NCBI GenBank assembly: GCA_945861415.1
Contig: CAMAUV010000026.1
Coordinates: forward strand, 1 to 62,415
Source of the DNA: Akkermansia muciniphila
GTDB lineage: Bacteria > Verrucomicrobiota > Verrucomicrobiia > Verrucomicrobiales > V1-33
Direction: 5' to 3'
DNA: 62,415 nt
The position numbers and the translations under genes are program-made. Within the stretch, counting starts at the first letter, position 1. Each line of letters starts with the position of its first letter. The notes beneath the pieces are model-generated. The model did no database searches and had not been told where the DNA came from. It saw only the letters and a list, made by a program, of their open reading frames with translations. Of this stretch, positions 8,096 to 17,440 are shown one piece after another.

Positions 8096-9460
8096 TTAGT
8101 AAGAGGCCACGGCAGGCAGGAGTTCCGGGTGCCAACTGCCGGCCTCTACATTGCGAACCTCCACCCAGGCTGCACCATTGTCCGCCTTTTGCCACTCGAG
8201 GGTAAGTGTCATCATGGAGGTGACCTCCCATCCAGACCTCTCCCCCTTGCCGAAGTGTTTCTTGCAGACATCACTACCCAGAACAACCCACCCGTTGAAT
8301 GTCTCCGTGGCATCAGGCGGCATGATTTCAAAGCACTGCCGGAATTTCTGGTCAGGCACGTCTTCTTTGAAATAGTGGCACCGGCGGATCAGCACGCGGA
8401 AAGTGCGCGGGACGGGCACGTATTTTTCGTAGAAGGCAGCGAGGAGATTGTCTTTGCACTCCACAAAAGTCCGCCACTCCACACGCGGCCCTTCGGTGGT
8501 ATCCTCAACGGAAAGAGGAATGCCGACGGGCCTGCCCGGAAGATGCAAGATATAGGAGTAACAGTGGAATTTCGGGTTATCCTCCGTGGGCTCCAGTCCC
8601 AGCAATTCCACTTCTTGCGGGATCACAGCACCATCTTTTCCTGAGCGGTAGTAGGATTCCATGAGCGGCCGGATTTTTTCAGCGCCGAGAGTGTATTTCA
8701 GCCGCTCCTGCCATGTAGCGGCAGCAAGAAACTTCACGATCGCTTCGCCGGGACGTGTCAGAGGGCCTCCCGTGGGCACGACTTTGCGCAACGCGCGCAT
8801 TACCTCGGTATCGGGTTCTGCAGGTCCCGCGGCTGGTGGAACGGACGAGTTGACTGCCAAAGGCCGGAGGAGGCCGGGGGCCGTGGAGACATTCAGCGCG
8901 ACAACATTCGGCGGGGCCATCACGGTCGGCTTGCTGTCCGAGGCAGGCGCAATGTCAGGAACCATTTCCGTCGTGGGCTGCTTCATTGCGGGAGCCGGGG
9001 CGTGAGGCACGTTTCGCAACGACAGGCTGGCGAGATCTTTGTCTGATTGAACTTTCCTTGCGTTGGCTCCATCCGACGACGGAGACCAAAGTTGCCAGAG
9101 TGTCGCAACTCCACCGGCAAAAAACGCGAATCCAGCGGCTGCCCACAACGCCGCATTCAATTTTCTCACCTTTGCCCGGGACTTGGACGGCACCCGGGCA
9201 TTCAGCTTCGCCTGAAGCCATTCCCGGTCATTTCTGGCCAAGGGCGCGGCTAGCGGAGCAATCGGAGGCAGTCCGCGCACAAGCCTTGGCCCAACAGCGG
9301 CACGGAAACCGAGGGCGACCGGCAAAACTTCCCGGGTGGGCCAGCGCGACGCAATCATCGTCCCGCAATGTGGACATGAACCACTAATTCCAGCCAACTC
9401 GGCGGGAACACCCAGCGTGGCCTGACAGCCACCACATGTGAAATTTATCGGCGGACCCAT
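8096..9460 (-). CDS. Zinc-ribbon, single-pass membrane protein of unknown function
   Basis: The 454-residue protein opens with a zinc ribbon ([18 protein letters not shown], then CPHCG), like MJ0042-type ribbons. A basic linker follows, and one membrane segment ([18 protein letters not shown]) near residues 105-125. A low-complexity Pro/Ala/Val stretch comes next, and a folded C-terminal half with many aromatic and charged residues (for example [17 protein letters not shown]). Cytosolic ribbon plus extracytoplasmic domain is a layout seen in many hypothetical proteins of this phylum. I do not recognise the C-terminal domain. It is first in a probable two-gene unit with hisI and is divergent from the PSD1 gene across about 150 bases. 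Confidence 0.7.
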   Translation of the reverse strand: MGPPINFTCGGCQATLGVPAELAGISGSCPHCGTMIASRWPTREVLPVALGFRAAVGPRLVRGLPPIAPLAAPLARNDREWLQAKLNARVPSKSRAKVRKLNAALWAAAGFAFFAGGVATLWQLWSPSSDGANARKVQSDKDLASLSLRNVPHAPAPAMKQPTTEMVPDIAPASDSKPTVMAPPNVVALNVSTAPGLLRPLAVNSSVPPAAGPAEPDTEVMRALRKVVPTGGPLTRPGEAIVKFLAAATWQERLKYTLGAEKIRPLMESYYRSGKDGAVIPQEVELLGLEPTEDNPKFHCYSYILHLPGRPVGIPLSVEDTTEGPRVEWRTFVECKDNLLAAFYEKYVPVPRTFRVLIRRCHYFKEDVPDQKFRQCFEIMPPDATETFNGWVVLGSDVCKKHFGKGERSGWEVTSMMTLTLEWQKADNGAAWVEVRNVEAGSWHPELLPAVASY

Positions 9461-9520
9461 GCTCTCAGCGATTGATTAAGCTGAAAAAGACCATCGGCAG
9501 TCAGAGGGTGCAAGTAATTT

Positions 9521-9536
9521 CTTAACTATTGTTAAG
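9521..9536. promoter_or_regulatory. AT-rich inverted repeat in a divergent promoter region
   Basis: The sequence CTTAAC-TATT-GTTAAG is a perfect six-base inverted repeat with a four-base spacer. It lies between the divergently transcribed zinc-ribbon gene (start 9460) and PSD1 gene (start 9610). Such sites can be operators, but no regulator binding here can be named, and the repeat is short enough to occur by chance. Confidence 0.25.
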
Positions 9537-9609
9537 CAAATGCGTCCAACCCATCCCGAATCAAACCCCGCAAGACAGGCTCGGAGCCCAGCGTATCTCC
9601 GGTGTAATC

Positions 9610-12600
9610 ATGGCCAGTTTTCCTCTTCCAGTCGCCGCCTCACTTCTTTTTGTTTGCCCTCTGACCGCATTGGCCCTGCCGTTGCCGCCGGATCATGCCG
9701 AACGCATGACCCGGGGGTTGGCTTCTTTTCAAAAGGATGTGAGCGGACTGCTCACGGAGCATTGCCTGAAGTGCCATGGTGGTGACAAGGTTAAGGGAGA
9801 CTTTGATCTCGCGACGAGGGAGGGCTTGCTCGCGGGCGGTGCAAATGGTGCAGCGGTTGTGCCGTTCGCCGCCTCGGAAAGCCGCTTCATGAAGATGATC
9901 CGGCATCAAGAGGACCCTCCCATGCCGGACAAAAAGCCTAAGCTCTCAGACCAAGTGATCGCTAAGTTTGCCGAATGGATCAATGAGGGTGCTCCGTATG
10001 AGGCCCCCCTCGTCGCAGGCAAACAGCCCCCGCGCGACAAATCGAAGGTTTCCGACCAGGACAGAAAATGGTGGGCCTTTTTACCGCTGGGAAAGCCCTC
10101 AGTGCCGGCTGGTGCGGAGAATCCGGTGGATGCTTTTCTTCTGGAGAAGGCCGCCGATAAAGGGCTGGCGCTGAATCCTCCGGCGGATGCCCGGTCGATC
10201 GTGCGGCGGGCCTTTTTCACTCTCACCGGTCTGCCGCCCTCACCGGAGGAAGTCGCGGCCTATGAAAAGTCTCCGGATTTCGCGGCCCTGACGAACCGTC
10301 TGCTGGAGTCCCCTCACTTTGGCGAGCGTTGGGCGCGGCACTGGCTGGACGTGGCCCGCTTTGCCGAAAGCAGCGGTTTCGAGCACGACTATGACCGGCC
10401 TCACGCATGGCACTACCGCGACTTCGTGATCCGCGCGCTCAACTCGGACATGCCGTTCGACCAGTTTCTCCACTGGCAACTCGCCGGCGACGAGTTCGCC
10501 CCGGGAAGTGTGGAAGCCATGAAGGCCACCGGCTTCCTCGGAGCCGGGGTTTTCCCCACCCAGATCACTGCGAATGAAGTGGAGCGCGTGCGCTACGATG
10601 CCCTCGACGACATGTTGAGCACCACGGGGTCTGCCTTTCTTGGGCTGACGGTGGGCTGCGCGCGGTGCCATGATCATAAGTTTGATCCTCTTCCCGTCGG
10701 CGACTACTACCGTATGGCCGCGACGTTCACCACTACGGTGCGCAGCAACATCGACCTTGACGTCAATGCCGGGCTCTCTGCCGACAGAACGAAGCATGAG
10801 CAGGAGCGGAAAGAACTCACGGCGGAACTCGCCGCGTGGGAGCAAAAAGAACTGCGACCGCAATTCGAGCAGTGGCACAAAGCCGGTCCCGGCGAGCTCA
10901 ACACCAGCGGCTGGAGCCTTGCAGAGGGGGAACTGAGATCGAAAGGTGGAGCGGCCTTTACCAGACAACCGGACGGTTCCTATCTCGCGAGTGGGAAAAA
11001 TGCCGCGTCAGACTTTTACACCTTCACCACCAATGTCCGTTCCGGCGAAGTCAGCGGATTAAAACTGGAGGCTCTGGCCGATCCCTCCATGCCCGGCAGT
11101 GGACCGGGCCGGGCTAGCAATGGAAATTTTGCCCTCAGCCGCGTCCGTGTTACCGCCGGGCTTTCAGATGTGAAACTGAAGCCCGGCGAATTCACGCACC
11201 AGCAAAATGAGGGAGAGCTCTCCGTGGCCAGTTCGCTGGACGATCAGCCGGGCACCGGCTGGGCGGTGGACGGGCAAATCGGTAAAAATCACGCGGCGGT
11301 TTTCGTCTTTGATCCACCTCTGGTGACCGGCGCCGCCGCTCAGATTACCGTGACCATGGAATTCAGCGTGAATACCAGCCACACCATCGGCCGTCCGCGG
11401 TTTTCGCTCGCCGGAAGCATGGTGCCAAAACTCAACGAAGGGGCCGTGCCGGCGGAAATCACCGCACTGGTGCCCAAATGGAACACCCTGACCCCAGCGG
11501 AGCTAGACATGGTGTGGAAATGGTGGCGAGCCCGGCACACTGGCGTCATCGCAAGGGAGCGAAAGATCGCTGAGCACGGGGCCAGTTTACCCAAATCCAC
11601 GGAGCCGGTGATGGTGTGTGCCGAGGGCCACCCGCCCATTGTCATGCATTCACAGGGCCCGCCATTTCTCAATGAGACGCACTTCCTGAAGCGCGGGGAC
11701 ACCAATGCGAAGAGCGAGGTCGCCCCGCCGGGCTTCATGCAGGTGCTCATGCGGGGAGCCGACGAAAAGCGGTGGCAATGGACGCCGCCCGCAGACGCCA
11801 AATCCTCCGGTCGCCGCCGATCCATGGCTGCATGGCTGACTGATGTGCAGCACGGCGCCGGTGCTCTGGTCGCCCGCGTCGCCGTGAACCGCATCTGGCA
11901 GCATCATTTCGGTCGCGGTATCGCCGCCACCCCTAATGACTTTGGCATCACCGGTGACAAACCCACTCACCCGGAACTGCTCGAATGGCTGGCCGGCGAA
12001 TTCATTCGCAGTGGCTGGAGCCAGAAACACGTTCACCGGCTCGTAATTGGCTCCGCGGCATGGAGGCAGAGCGCCGCCGCAGATCCGGCGAGGGCGGCCG
12101 CAGACCCGGACAACAAACTGTTCCTCCGCGCCACCCAGCGCCGTCTTGAGGCAGAAGTCGCACGCGATTCTATTTTGGCCGTCTCCGGCGCTCTCGACCC
12201 CAAGCTCTTCGGCAAAGGCACGCTCGATGAGAACAGCCGGCGCCGCAGCATCTACTTTACGGTGAAGCGAAGCCAATTGGTGAACAGCATGGTGATCTTC
12301 GATGCCCCCGAGCCGCTGGTCAGTCAGGGCTCCCGCCCTACCACCACCGTAGCTCCGCAGGCGCTCTTTCTCATGAATAGCCCGCAGGCAAGAAGCTGGG
12401 CCGAATCCCTCGCTGGAGGAGTGATCAAAGAATCCGGCTGGCCTGCCCGTGTGAATCTGGTCTGCCGACGGGCTCTGGGACGTCCGGCACATGAGTATGA
12501 ACTCAGGCAGGTTGAAGCCTTCCTCGACACTCAGTCCGCCGCTTACCTTGCTGCAGGCCGCGAAGACGCGCAACTTCAGGCGCTCACCGATTATTGCCAG

Positions 12601-12639
12601 ACGCTGTTTGGACTGAACGAGTTTCTCTATGTTCCTTGA
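9610..12639 (+). CDS. PSD1 protein: planctomycete cytochrome C, DUF1549, DUF1553
   Basis: The 1009-residue exported protein has a signal peptide (LPVAASLLFVCPLTALA), then a PSCyt1-type cytochrome c motif CLKCHGG at about residues 52-58. A DUF1549 (PSCyt2) domain follows with GERWARHWLDVARFAESSGF and a second haem-type motif, CARCHDHKFDP. A middle region of beta-rich, discoidin-like character and a C-terminal DUF1553 domain (RIWQHHFGRGIAATPNDFG) complete it. These proteins are typical of Planctomycetes and Verrucomicrobia and are thought to act outside the cytoplasm, often with DUF1501 partners. ATG 9610 is preferred over TTG 9529 because the signal peptide then sits at the N-terminus. Its stop overlaps the convergent selB stop by 13 bases. 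Confidence 0.9.
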   Translation: MASFPLPVAASLLFVCPLTALALPLPPDHAERMTRGLASFQKDVSGLLTEHCLKCHGGDKVKGDFDLATREGLLAGGANGAAVVPFAASESRFMKMIRHQEDPPMPDKKPKLSDQVIAKFAEWINEGAPYEAPLVAGKQPPRDKSKVSDQDRKWWAFLPLGKPSVPAGAENPVDAFLLEKAADKGLALNPPADARSIVRRAFFTLTGLPPSPEEVAAYEKSPDFAALTNRLLESPHFGERWARHWLDVARFAESSGFEHDYDRPHAWHYRDFVIRALNSDMPFDQFLHWQLAGDEFAPGSVEAMKATGFLGAGVFPTQITANEVERVRYDALDDMLSTTGSAFLGLTVGCARCHDHKFDPLPVGDYYRMAATFTTTVRSNIDLDVNAGLSADRTKHEQERKELTAELAAWEQKELRPQFEQWHKAGPGELNTSGWSLAEGELRSKGGAAFTRQPDGSYLASGKNAASDFYTFTTNVRSGEVSGLKLEALADPSMPGSGPGRASNGNFALSRVRVTAGLSDVKLKPGEFTHQQNEGELSVASSLDDQPGTGWAVDGQIGKNHAAVFVFDPPLVTGAAAQITVTMEFSVNTSHTIGRPRFSLAGSMVPKLNEGAVPAEITALVPKWNTLTPAELDMVWKWWRARHTGVIARERKIAEHGASLPKSTEPVMVCAEGHPPIVMHSQGPPFLNETHFLKRGDTNAKSEVAPPGFMQVLMRGADEKRWQWTPPADAKSSGRRRSMAAWLTDVQHGAGALVARVAVNRIWQHHFGRGIAATPNDFGITGDKPTHPELLEWLAGEFIRSGWSQKHVHRLVIGSAAWRQSAAADPARAAADPDNKLFLRATQRRLEAEVARDSILAVSGALDPKLFGKGTLDENSRRRSIYFTVKRSQLVNSMVIFDAPEPLVSQGSRPTTTVAPQALFLMNSPQARSWAESLAGGVIKESGWPARVNLVCRRALGRPAHEYELRQVEAFLDTQSAAYLAAGREDAQLQALTDYCQTLFGLNEFLYVP

Positions 12640-14585
12640 GTCTTCGCCTTGTCGGAGAACTTCTGACGGATGACGCGGAAGTCGCCGTGACGCACGGTGT
12701 GTCCCTCTTTGTCCATGCGTTCGCAAAATGGAACGAGAATGCGGCGCGTGAGGCCTGCGGCTTCCCGAATTTCGGACATGGTGGCGCGGCCCTTTTCCTC
12801 AAGGAAGTTAAGGATTCTGGCGCGCAGCTCCGCCGCGGCATCGGCGAGCATGGCAATCTCCGGCGTGACATAAATGACCTCGCCGGTCTTGAATAGATGG
12901 CTCATCGCGGCCTTCATCGCCGGAGTTAACGTATACGCCGCCACGGCAGGAGGATTCAGCCGGTCTGAGTTCATGGCTGCACGGGCGGCTTCGCAGGCTT
13001 TGCTGACCTCTGGACTCACGGCGCCTTTGAAGCTGGCGGCACGCACCGTCGTTTTTTCGCGCACGTGTCCTCCGCACGGGGATATCATTTCCTCCAGCAG
13101 TGAATCAAAAAGAGCCGGGTCTGGCAGTCGCGGCAGGAGGGCCACCCGCAGCACCGCGACTTCCATGCCGGTATCGTTAGGGTGTGTTTTGTGATGAGTC
13201 TGAACTGCTGAGTCGGCGGACTCGCGCAGTGCTTGCCATGCGCTTTTGCCAAAAAGCCATGCGCCCCGCTCCTGAGTCTCCATGAATTTCAATGCCGCCG
13301 TGATTTCCGCCGCGGAGAATCGCGAGCGCACAAGGAGTCCCGCAGGCTGGAGCCAGCCGGAGCGGTCCAGAATATCCCGCACCCAGACTGCTGCATCTGC
13401 GGGGTGAGCCGCGCGCGTTTCCAGTGTCCGCATCATCCCGGCGCGACGCCATGCGCGTGCGCGGGCCTCCGGCTCCAACGCCACGCCGCCCGCAAGAGTG
13501 AGGCGCCGGGAGATGTCCCGCAGCACAAAACGGTCACCTGCCAGGAGGGCAGGGGGTGTCGCAAAACGAAGCTCGGCGATGCATAGTTCTCCTGCGGCCA
13601 GCGGCTTGCGGCCCGGGAAATACACACGGGCCCGCTCACCGGCTGATCCGTGGTGAAACCAAACCTCCTGCCCATTCTTCACCGGCGGTGACTGCTCTCC
13701 GTCCCAACTGCGCGAGAGCCGCTGCACCCATGCGTGCACGAGCGTTGAGGATGGCGCTTCCGAAATGCCGCCGCCCTCAACCACATGGCCCCGCCAGACG
13801 CCTTCCCCTTCGCCGTCCCGGGCGGCCTCAATACCTGCGATCTGAATGGCCGTGCGCATACCGGGCAGGGCCGTTTCAACAGTGCGGTTATGGTTTTGTA
13901 ATCCACGAACCCGGCCGGTCAGATTGCCCGGCTGCACGGTGACCCGGTCGCCAATCTTCAAACTACCGCCTGTCAGTGTGCCGGTCACTACTGTGCCGGC
14001 TCCTCGCGGAACAAACACGCGGTCCACAAACAGCCGCGGCTTGCCCGCATCTGCCGGCGGTGGGGTGCGGCGCAGCAGTTCCAGCAGGGCTGCCTTCAGT
14101 TCCTCCATGCCCCTGCCTTGCGGCGCGCTCACCGGCACGATGCGTGCCTCCGCCCACGGCGTATCGGCCATCCGGGCGCGAATTTCCAACTCTGCTTCCT
14201 CCACCGAAACAGCGAGGTCACTTTTTGTCAGGGCCACCACGCCGTATCGCACATCAAGGTGCAGGAGAATTTGGAAGTGCTCTTCCGTTTGCGGCATCCA
14301 TCCGTCATCCGCGGCCACAATGAGAACGGCGGCATCAATACTCCCGACGCCGGCGACCATGTTCCGCACGAAGTCCGCATGGCCCGGCACGTCCACAATG
14401 CCTACATGCCAGAGTGCGTCACCGTCGGGGAGATCAAGGTGGGCAAAACCCAGTTCGATGGTCATGCCGCGCTTCAACTCCTCTGGCAGCCTGTCTGGGT
14501 TGGTGCCTGTGAGTGCCTGCACAAGGGTGCTCTTGCCGTGGTCGATGTGACCGGCTGTGGCCAGAATGCGGGGATTGGTTGTCAT
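12627..14585 (-). CDS. selB: Selenocysteine-specific elongation factor SelB
   Basis: The 652-residue GTPase delivers selenocysteinyl-tRNA to recoded UGA codons by binding a SECIS hairpin. GTP-binding motifs are intact: GHIDHGKST (12-20), the RGMTIELGFA switch that separates SelB from EF-Tu, DVPGH and TKSD. Beta-barrel domains follow, including PRGAGTVVTGTLTGG, and the C-terminal winged helices end with ATMSEIREAAGLTRRILV. Length is close to the family norm of about 620-640. No selA, selD, tRNA-Sec or obvious selenoprotein was seen in the window. trpD ends 86 bases upstream on the same strand. Related GTPases such as EF-Tu are excluded by the extended C-terminal winged-helix array. Confidence 0.9.
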   Translation of the reverse strand: MTTNPRILATAGHIDHGKSTLVQALTGTNPDRLPEELKRGMTIELGFAHLDLPDGDALWHVGIVDVPGHADFVRNMVAGVGSIDAAVLIVAADDGWMPQTEEHFQILLHLDVRYGVVALTKSDLAVSVEEAELEIRARMADTPWAEARIVPVSAPQGRGMEELKAALLELLRRTPPPADAGKPRLFVDRVFVPRGAGTVVTGTLTGGSLKIGDRVTVQPGNLTGRVRGLQNHNRTVETALPGMRTAIQIAGIEAARDGEGEGVWRGHVVEGGGISEAPSSTLVHAWVQRLSRSWDGEQSPPVKNGQEVWFHHGSAGERARVYFPGRKPLAAGELCIAELRFATPPALLAGDRFVLRDISRRLTLAGGVALEPEARARAWRRAGMMRTLETRAAHPADAAVWVRDILDRSGWLQPAGLLVRSRFSAAEITAALKFMETQERGAWLFGKSAWQALRESADSAVQTHHKTHPNDTGMEVAVLRVALLPRLPDPALFDSLLEEMISPCGGHVREKTTVRAASFKGAVSPEVSKACEAARAAMNSDRLNPPAVAAYTLTPAMKAAMSHLFKTGEVIYVTPEIAMLADAAAELRARILNFLEEKGRATMSEIREAAGLTRRILVPFCERMDKEGHTVRHGDFRVIRQKFSDKAKTQGT

Positions 14586-14670
14586 GTGCCCAGCTTGTTC
14601 CAGAAAATTGCGGACTGAAAACTGAAAATGGATCGGTGAGCCAAGAACATAAGGGCCGCCACGGGCGATG

Positions 14671-15711
14671 CTATTTCCCGAATGCCTGCAGTGAGCGCAG
14701 CACTGCGACAGCGGCGCCGCTGGTTATCTGGGCCTGTGCGATGCGCAAACCTTCATCCCACGTCGCAGCCATGCCGGACATTCGCAGGGAGGCTGCGGTG
14801 TTGGCCAGCACGATGTCGCGTTTCGCTCCCGCAATTTCCCCCGCGAGCAGGGCCTCGATGAGCCGGGCATTTTCCGCCGCGTCTCCCCCTGTGAGTTCGC
14901 TGACGCTGATGGGCAGCGGCAGTGGGACGGTTTCCACGCCGTCGGTGATTACGCCATCCGCCAGCGAAACGATGCGCGTGGGACCCAGGGTGGAGACTTC
15001 GTCCATGCCGCCGCCTCCGGGCACGGTGCCATGCACGGCCCATGCGCGGGAGCGGCCCAGTTGGCGCAGGATTTCGGCATAAACGGGCGGAAGCGATGGA
15101 TCGAAGACGCCGACCAGTTGCATCGGCGGTTGTACGGGATTGAGCAGCGGGCCGATTAGATTAAAAATGGTACGAACGCCTTCTTTCGCCAGCGCGGCGC
15201 GGGCTCCGGCAACGGCTTTAAAGGCGGGGTGATAATGAGGGGCGAGCATGAATCCGGCACCATGTTGCGTGACGCAGGCTGCGAACTGCTCCGGTGACAG
15301 ATCAATGCGGACTCCCAGCGCCTCCAGCACATCTGCACCGCCGCTCTTGCTGGTGATACCGCGGTTTCCGTGCTTGACTACGCAGGCTCCGGCGGCGGCG
15401 AGCAGAAACATACTGGCGGTAGATATGTTGAAGAGCCCAAGCTTGTCCCCGCCCGTACCGCAAATGTCCATACAGGGCCGTCTAACCGCCCAAGCATCAA
15501 ATGGAACCGGCACCGCGTGGGTGAGAAAACTACGCACAAAGGCCGCAATCTCTGAGGGACGTTCTCCTTTGGTCGCTAGTGCTTTGAGAAAGTCCGCCTT
15601 CTCCGCGTCGCCCGCAGCAGCGTCGAGCAGAAGGGCCGCGGCGGATTCCACTGCGGCGGCATCGAGGTCTGCGCCGTCGCGCAGGCGGGTAATGAGGTCC
15701 GAAAATGTCAT
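14671..15711 (-). CDS. trpD: Anthranilate phosphoribosyltransferase
   Basis: The enzyme transfers a phosphoribosyl group from PRPP to anthranilate, the second step of tryptophan synthesis from chorismate. The 346-residue sequence has the PRPP-binding CGTGGDKLGLFNIST loop, the KHGNRGITSKSG segment and the GVRTIFNLIGPLLNP motif. The DE pair that coordinates the second metal is in GGGGMDEVSTLG. ATG 15711 is preferred over 15744, because family members begin at about this helix (MTFSDLITRLRDG). No other trp gene is adjacent; trpC is 29 kb away at 44710. The gene may share a transcript with selB downstream. Confidence 0.93.
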   Translation of the reverse strand: MTFSDLITRLRDGADLDAAAVESAAALLLDAAAGDAEKADFLKALATKGERPSEIAAFVRSFLTHAVPVPFDAWAVRRPCMDICGTGGDKLGLFNISTASMFLLAAAGACVVKHGNRGITSKSGGADVLEALGVRIDLSPEQFAACVTQHGAGFMLAPHYHPAFKAVAGARAALAKEGVRTIFNLIGPLLNPVQPPMQLVGVFDPSLPPVYAEILRQLGRSRAWAVHGTVPGGGGMDEVSTLGPTRIVSLADGVITDGVETVPLPLPISVSELTGGDAAENARLIEALLAGEIAGAKRDIVLANTAASLRMSGMAATWDEGLRIAQAQITSGAAVAVLRSLQAFGK

Positions 15712-15949
15712 TCCGTTTCGTGTTTGCACCGGATGCCGGAGCAATGGGAAAGGAGATCACGCCGGCTCCCGGTTTGCGTAGAGCCTAATCCGTAACGATG
15801 CAGAGAAATTCGTCGCGAGGTTGAGCGATAGCTGCGGGATCTGATGCCGCTCCAGCGGGCCCGCAGCCGACTGCAGCGTGATCCTTTTGCATTGCTACGG
15901 TTTAGGGATGGTCGTTGCGACTTCGATGCTCTTGAGCCGGTTTTCTTCT

Positions 15950-16177
15950 CTACTTTAGGGCAGCACGGCGCAGTAGCGGCGTAAATCCGGCAGGGGGGGT
16001 CTTTATCGGGAAGGTGTCAGTGACTTCTTCGTCATCGGCGTCTAGCGGGATAAAGCCCGCCTTACCCTCCCGCTGCATATAATAGGTAAGGTCGTCGGCA
16101 ACTTCCCGGTGGCGGCGCAGTTTTGCATGACCGTCGTTCACGTGACCGCTCATCATCCCGGTGTTTGTTGCGACCAC
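15950..16177 (-). CDS. Small unassigned ORF, possible remnant
   Basis: A 75-codon frame starting at GTG 16177 reads as ordinary-looking protein, with segments such as REGKAGFIPLDADDEEVTD and a hydrophobic, basic C-terminus ending LLRRAALK. No domain or signal peptide is recognised, and no ribosome-binding site is evident. It is the only coding-like stretch in the 606 bases between trpD and the mannose-1-phosphate guanylyltransferase gene. The remainder of that interval (15712-15949 and 16178-16317) shows nothing I can support. It could equally be the tail of a lost gene. Confidence 0.3.
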   Translation of the reverse strand: MVATNTGMMSGHVNDGHAKLRRHREVADDLTYYMQREGKAGFIPLDADDEEVTDTFPIKTPPAGFTPLLRRAALK

Positions 16178-16317
16178 TGGGTCGCCCTAGGTAAATAATT
16201 AATGACACCTTGCCCTGTTTCCGCAGCCAATGAAGTGACCGACTCACTGTAGGCTATTAGCATGATTTTTGCCCTGCAAATTAGTCCCTCCCGCAAAGCA
16301 TCTGCCTATGGTCACTC

Positions 16318-17415
16318 TCAGTGCAACTCCTTAGGTAGCATGTCCACGATCTTCTTGATGGCATCGGCGGAGTGCTTGCTGGCCACCAGAATGGCATCGC
16401 CGGTTTGCACCACGATGAGGTCCTGCACACCGAGTAGTGCCACATGCGTTCCGATAGATGTGAATACAATATTGCCTTGAGCATCGGCAGCGGACAACGG
16501 GGAATTCGAGGCGTTGTGGTCCACATCCGTCGGCAGATATTTGCCGACTGAAATCCATGAGCCGACGTCGTCCCAGTCAAACACGGCCTCCACATTGAGC
16601 ACTCGACTGGCCTTTTCCATCAGCGCGTAATCGATGGAGATTGTAGGCAGCGCGGGAAACTGGCTGGCCAGCGTGGCCGTGAGATCGTGACTGAGGCGCA
16701 CTTCGCCGATGAACTGTGCCAGTTGCGGGCAATGCCGCGTGAGTTCCCCGATTACAGCCGGCACAGACCAGATAAACATGCCGGCATTCCACGAGAAATT
16801 CCCCTGAGCCAGAAACTCCGCAGCGAGTTCCGGTGCGGGCTTTTCGCGGAAGCGTTTCACTTCATAAACTGCCGGCGTGCGGGTCATGCCGTGAATAGAG
16901 ATGCACTGTCCCCGCTCGATGTAACCATAGCTTGGGCAGGCCCATGTAGGGCGGATTCCAATGGTCACGATAGCGCCTGTGCGATGAGCCGCTTCGGCTG
17001 CGCCGGCGAGGCATTCCTGGAAAGCCGCACGTTCTTTTATCAGTTGATCTGCGGGCAGCACCATCATGACCGCTTCGGGATCGCGGGCGGCCACCCAGCC
17101 GATACCGAGGGCGATGGCAGGCGCAGTGTCGCGCTTGTCTGGTTCGGCGAGAATGTTTTGCTCCGGCACCCGGCCTCCGAGCAGCGCACGCACTTCGTTT
17201 TCCTGCTCTTTGTTTGTCAGGATCAAAATGTGGTCGCGGGGCACAAGGCCTTCGAGACGCTCCAGCGCCTGCTCAAGGAGAGTGTCATCGCCGAAGAGAT
17301 TCAGCAACTGCTTTGGGCGGCTGTCCCGGCTCAATGGCCAGAAGCGGCGTCCGCTGCCGCCGGCGAGGATGACTGCATAAGTGGGAGGTATGAGGTGGGG
17401 GGATGAATTGGTCAT
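16318..17415 (-). CDS. Mannose-1-phosphate guanylyltransferase
   Basis: The 365-residue enzyme makes GDP-mannose from GTP and mannose-1-phosphate, supplying mannose and fucose units to polysaccharides and glycoproteins. The nucleotidyltransferase signature AVILAGGSGRRFWPLSR is at the N-terminus, with PKQLL directly after. VLPADQLI gives the metal-binding Asp, and FREKPAPELAAEFL and NAGMFIWS are characteristic. The protein ends after a short beta segment and lacks the fused phosphomannose isomerase cupin of bifunctional enzymes. ATG 17415 is chosen because an in-frame start at 17493 would overlap the M14 gene. It is last in the dciA operon, 25 bases after the M14 stop. Confidence 0.92.
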   Translation of the reverse strand: MTNSSPHLIPPTYAVILAGGSGRRFWPLSRDSRPKQLLNLFGDDTLLEQALERLEGLVPRDHILILTNKEQENEVRALLGGRVPEQNILAEPDKRDTAPAIALGIGWVAARDPEAVMMVLPADQLIKERAAFQECLAGAAEAAHRTGAIVTIGIRPTWACPSYGYIERGQCISIHGMTRTPAVYEVKRFREKPAPELAAEFLAQGNFSWNAGMFIWSVPAVIGELTRHCPQLAQFIGEVRLSHDLTATLASQFPALPTISIDYALMEKASRVLNVEAVFDWDDVGSWISVGKYLPTDVDHNASNSPLSAADAQGNIVFTSIGTHVALLGVQDLIVVQTGDAILVASKHSADAIKKIVDMLPKELH

Positions 17416-17440
17416 ACGGTTAAGTCGAATGGGGGTTTCT

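Noticed and set aside
11650..12726. Long minus-strand open frame opposite the PSD1 gene
   Set aside because: It is an antisense shadow of a high-GC coding gene, with no domain.
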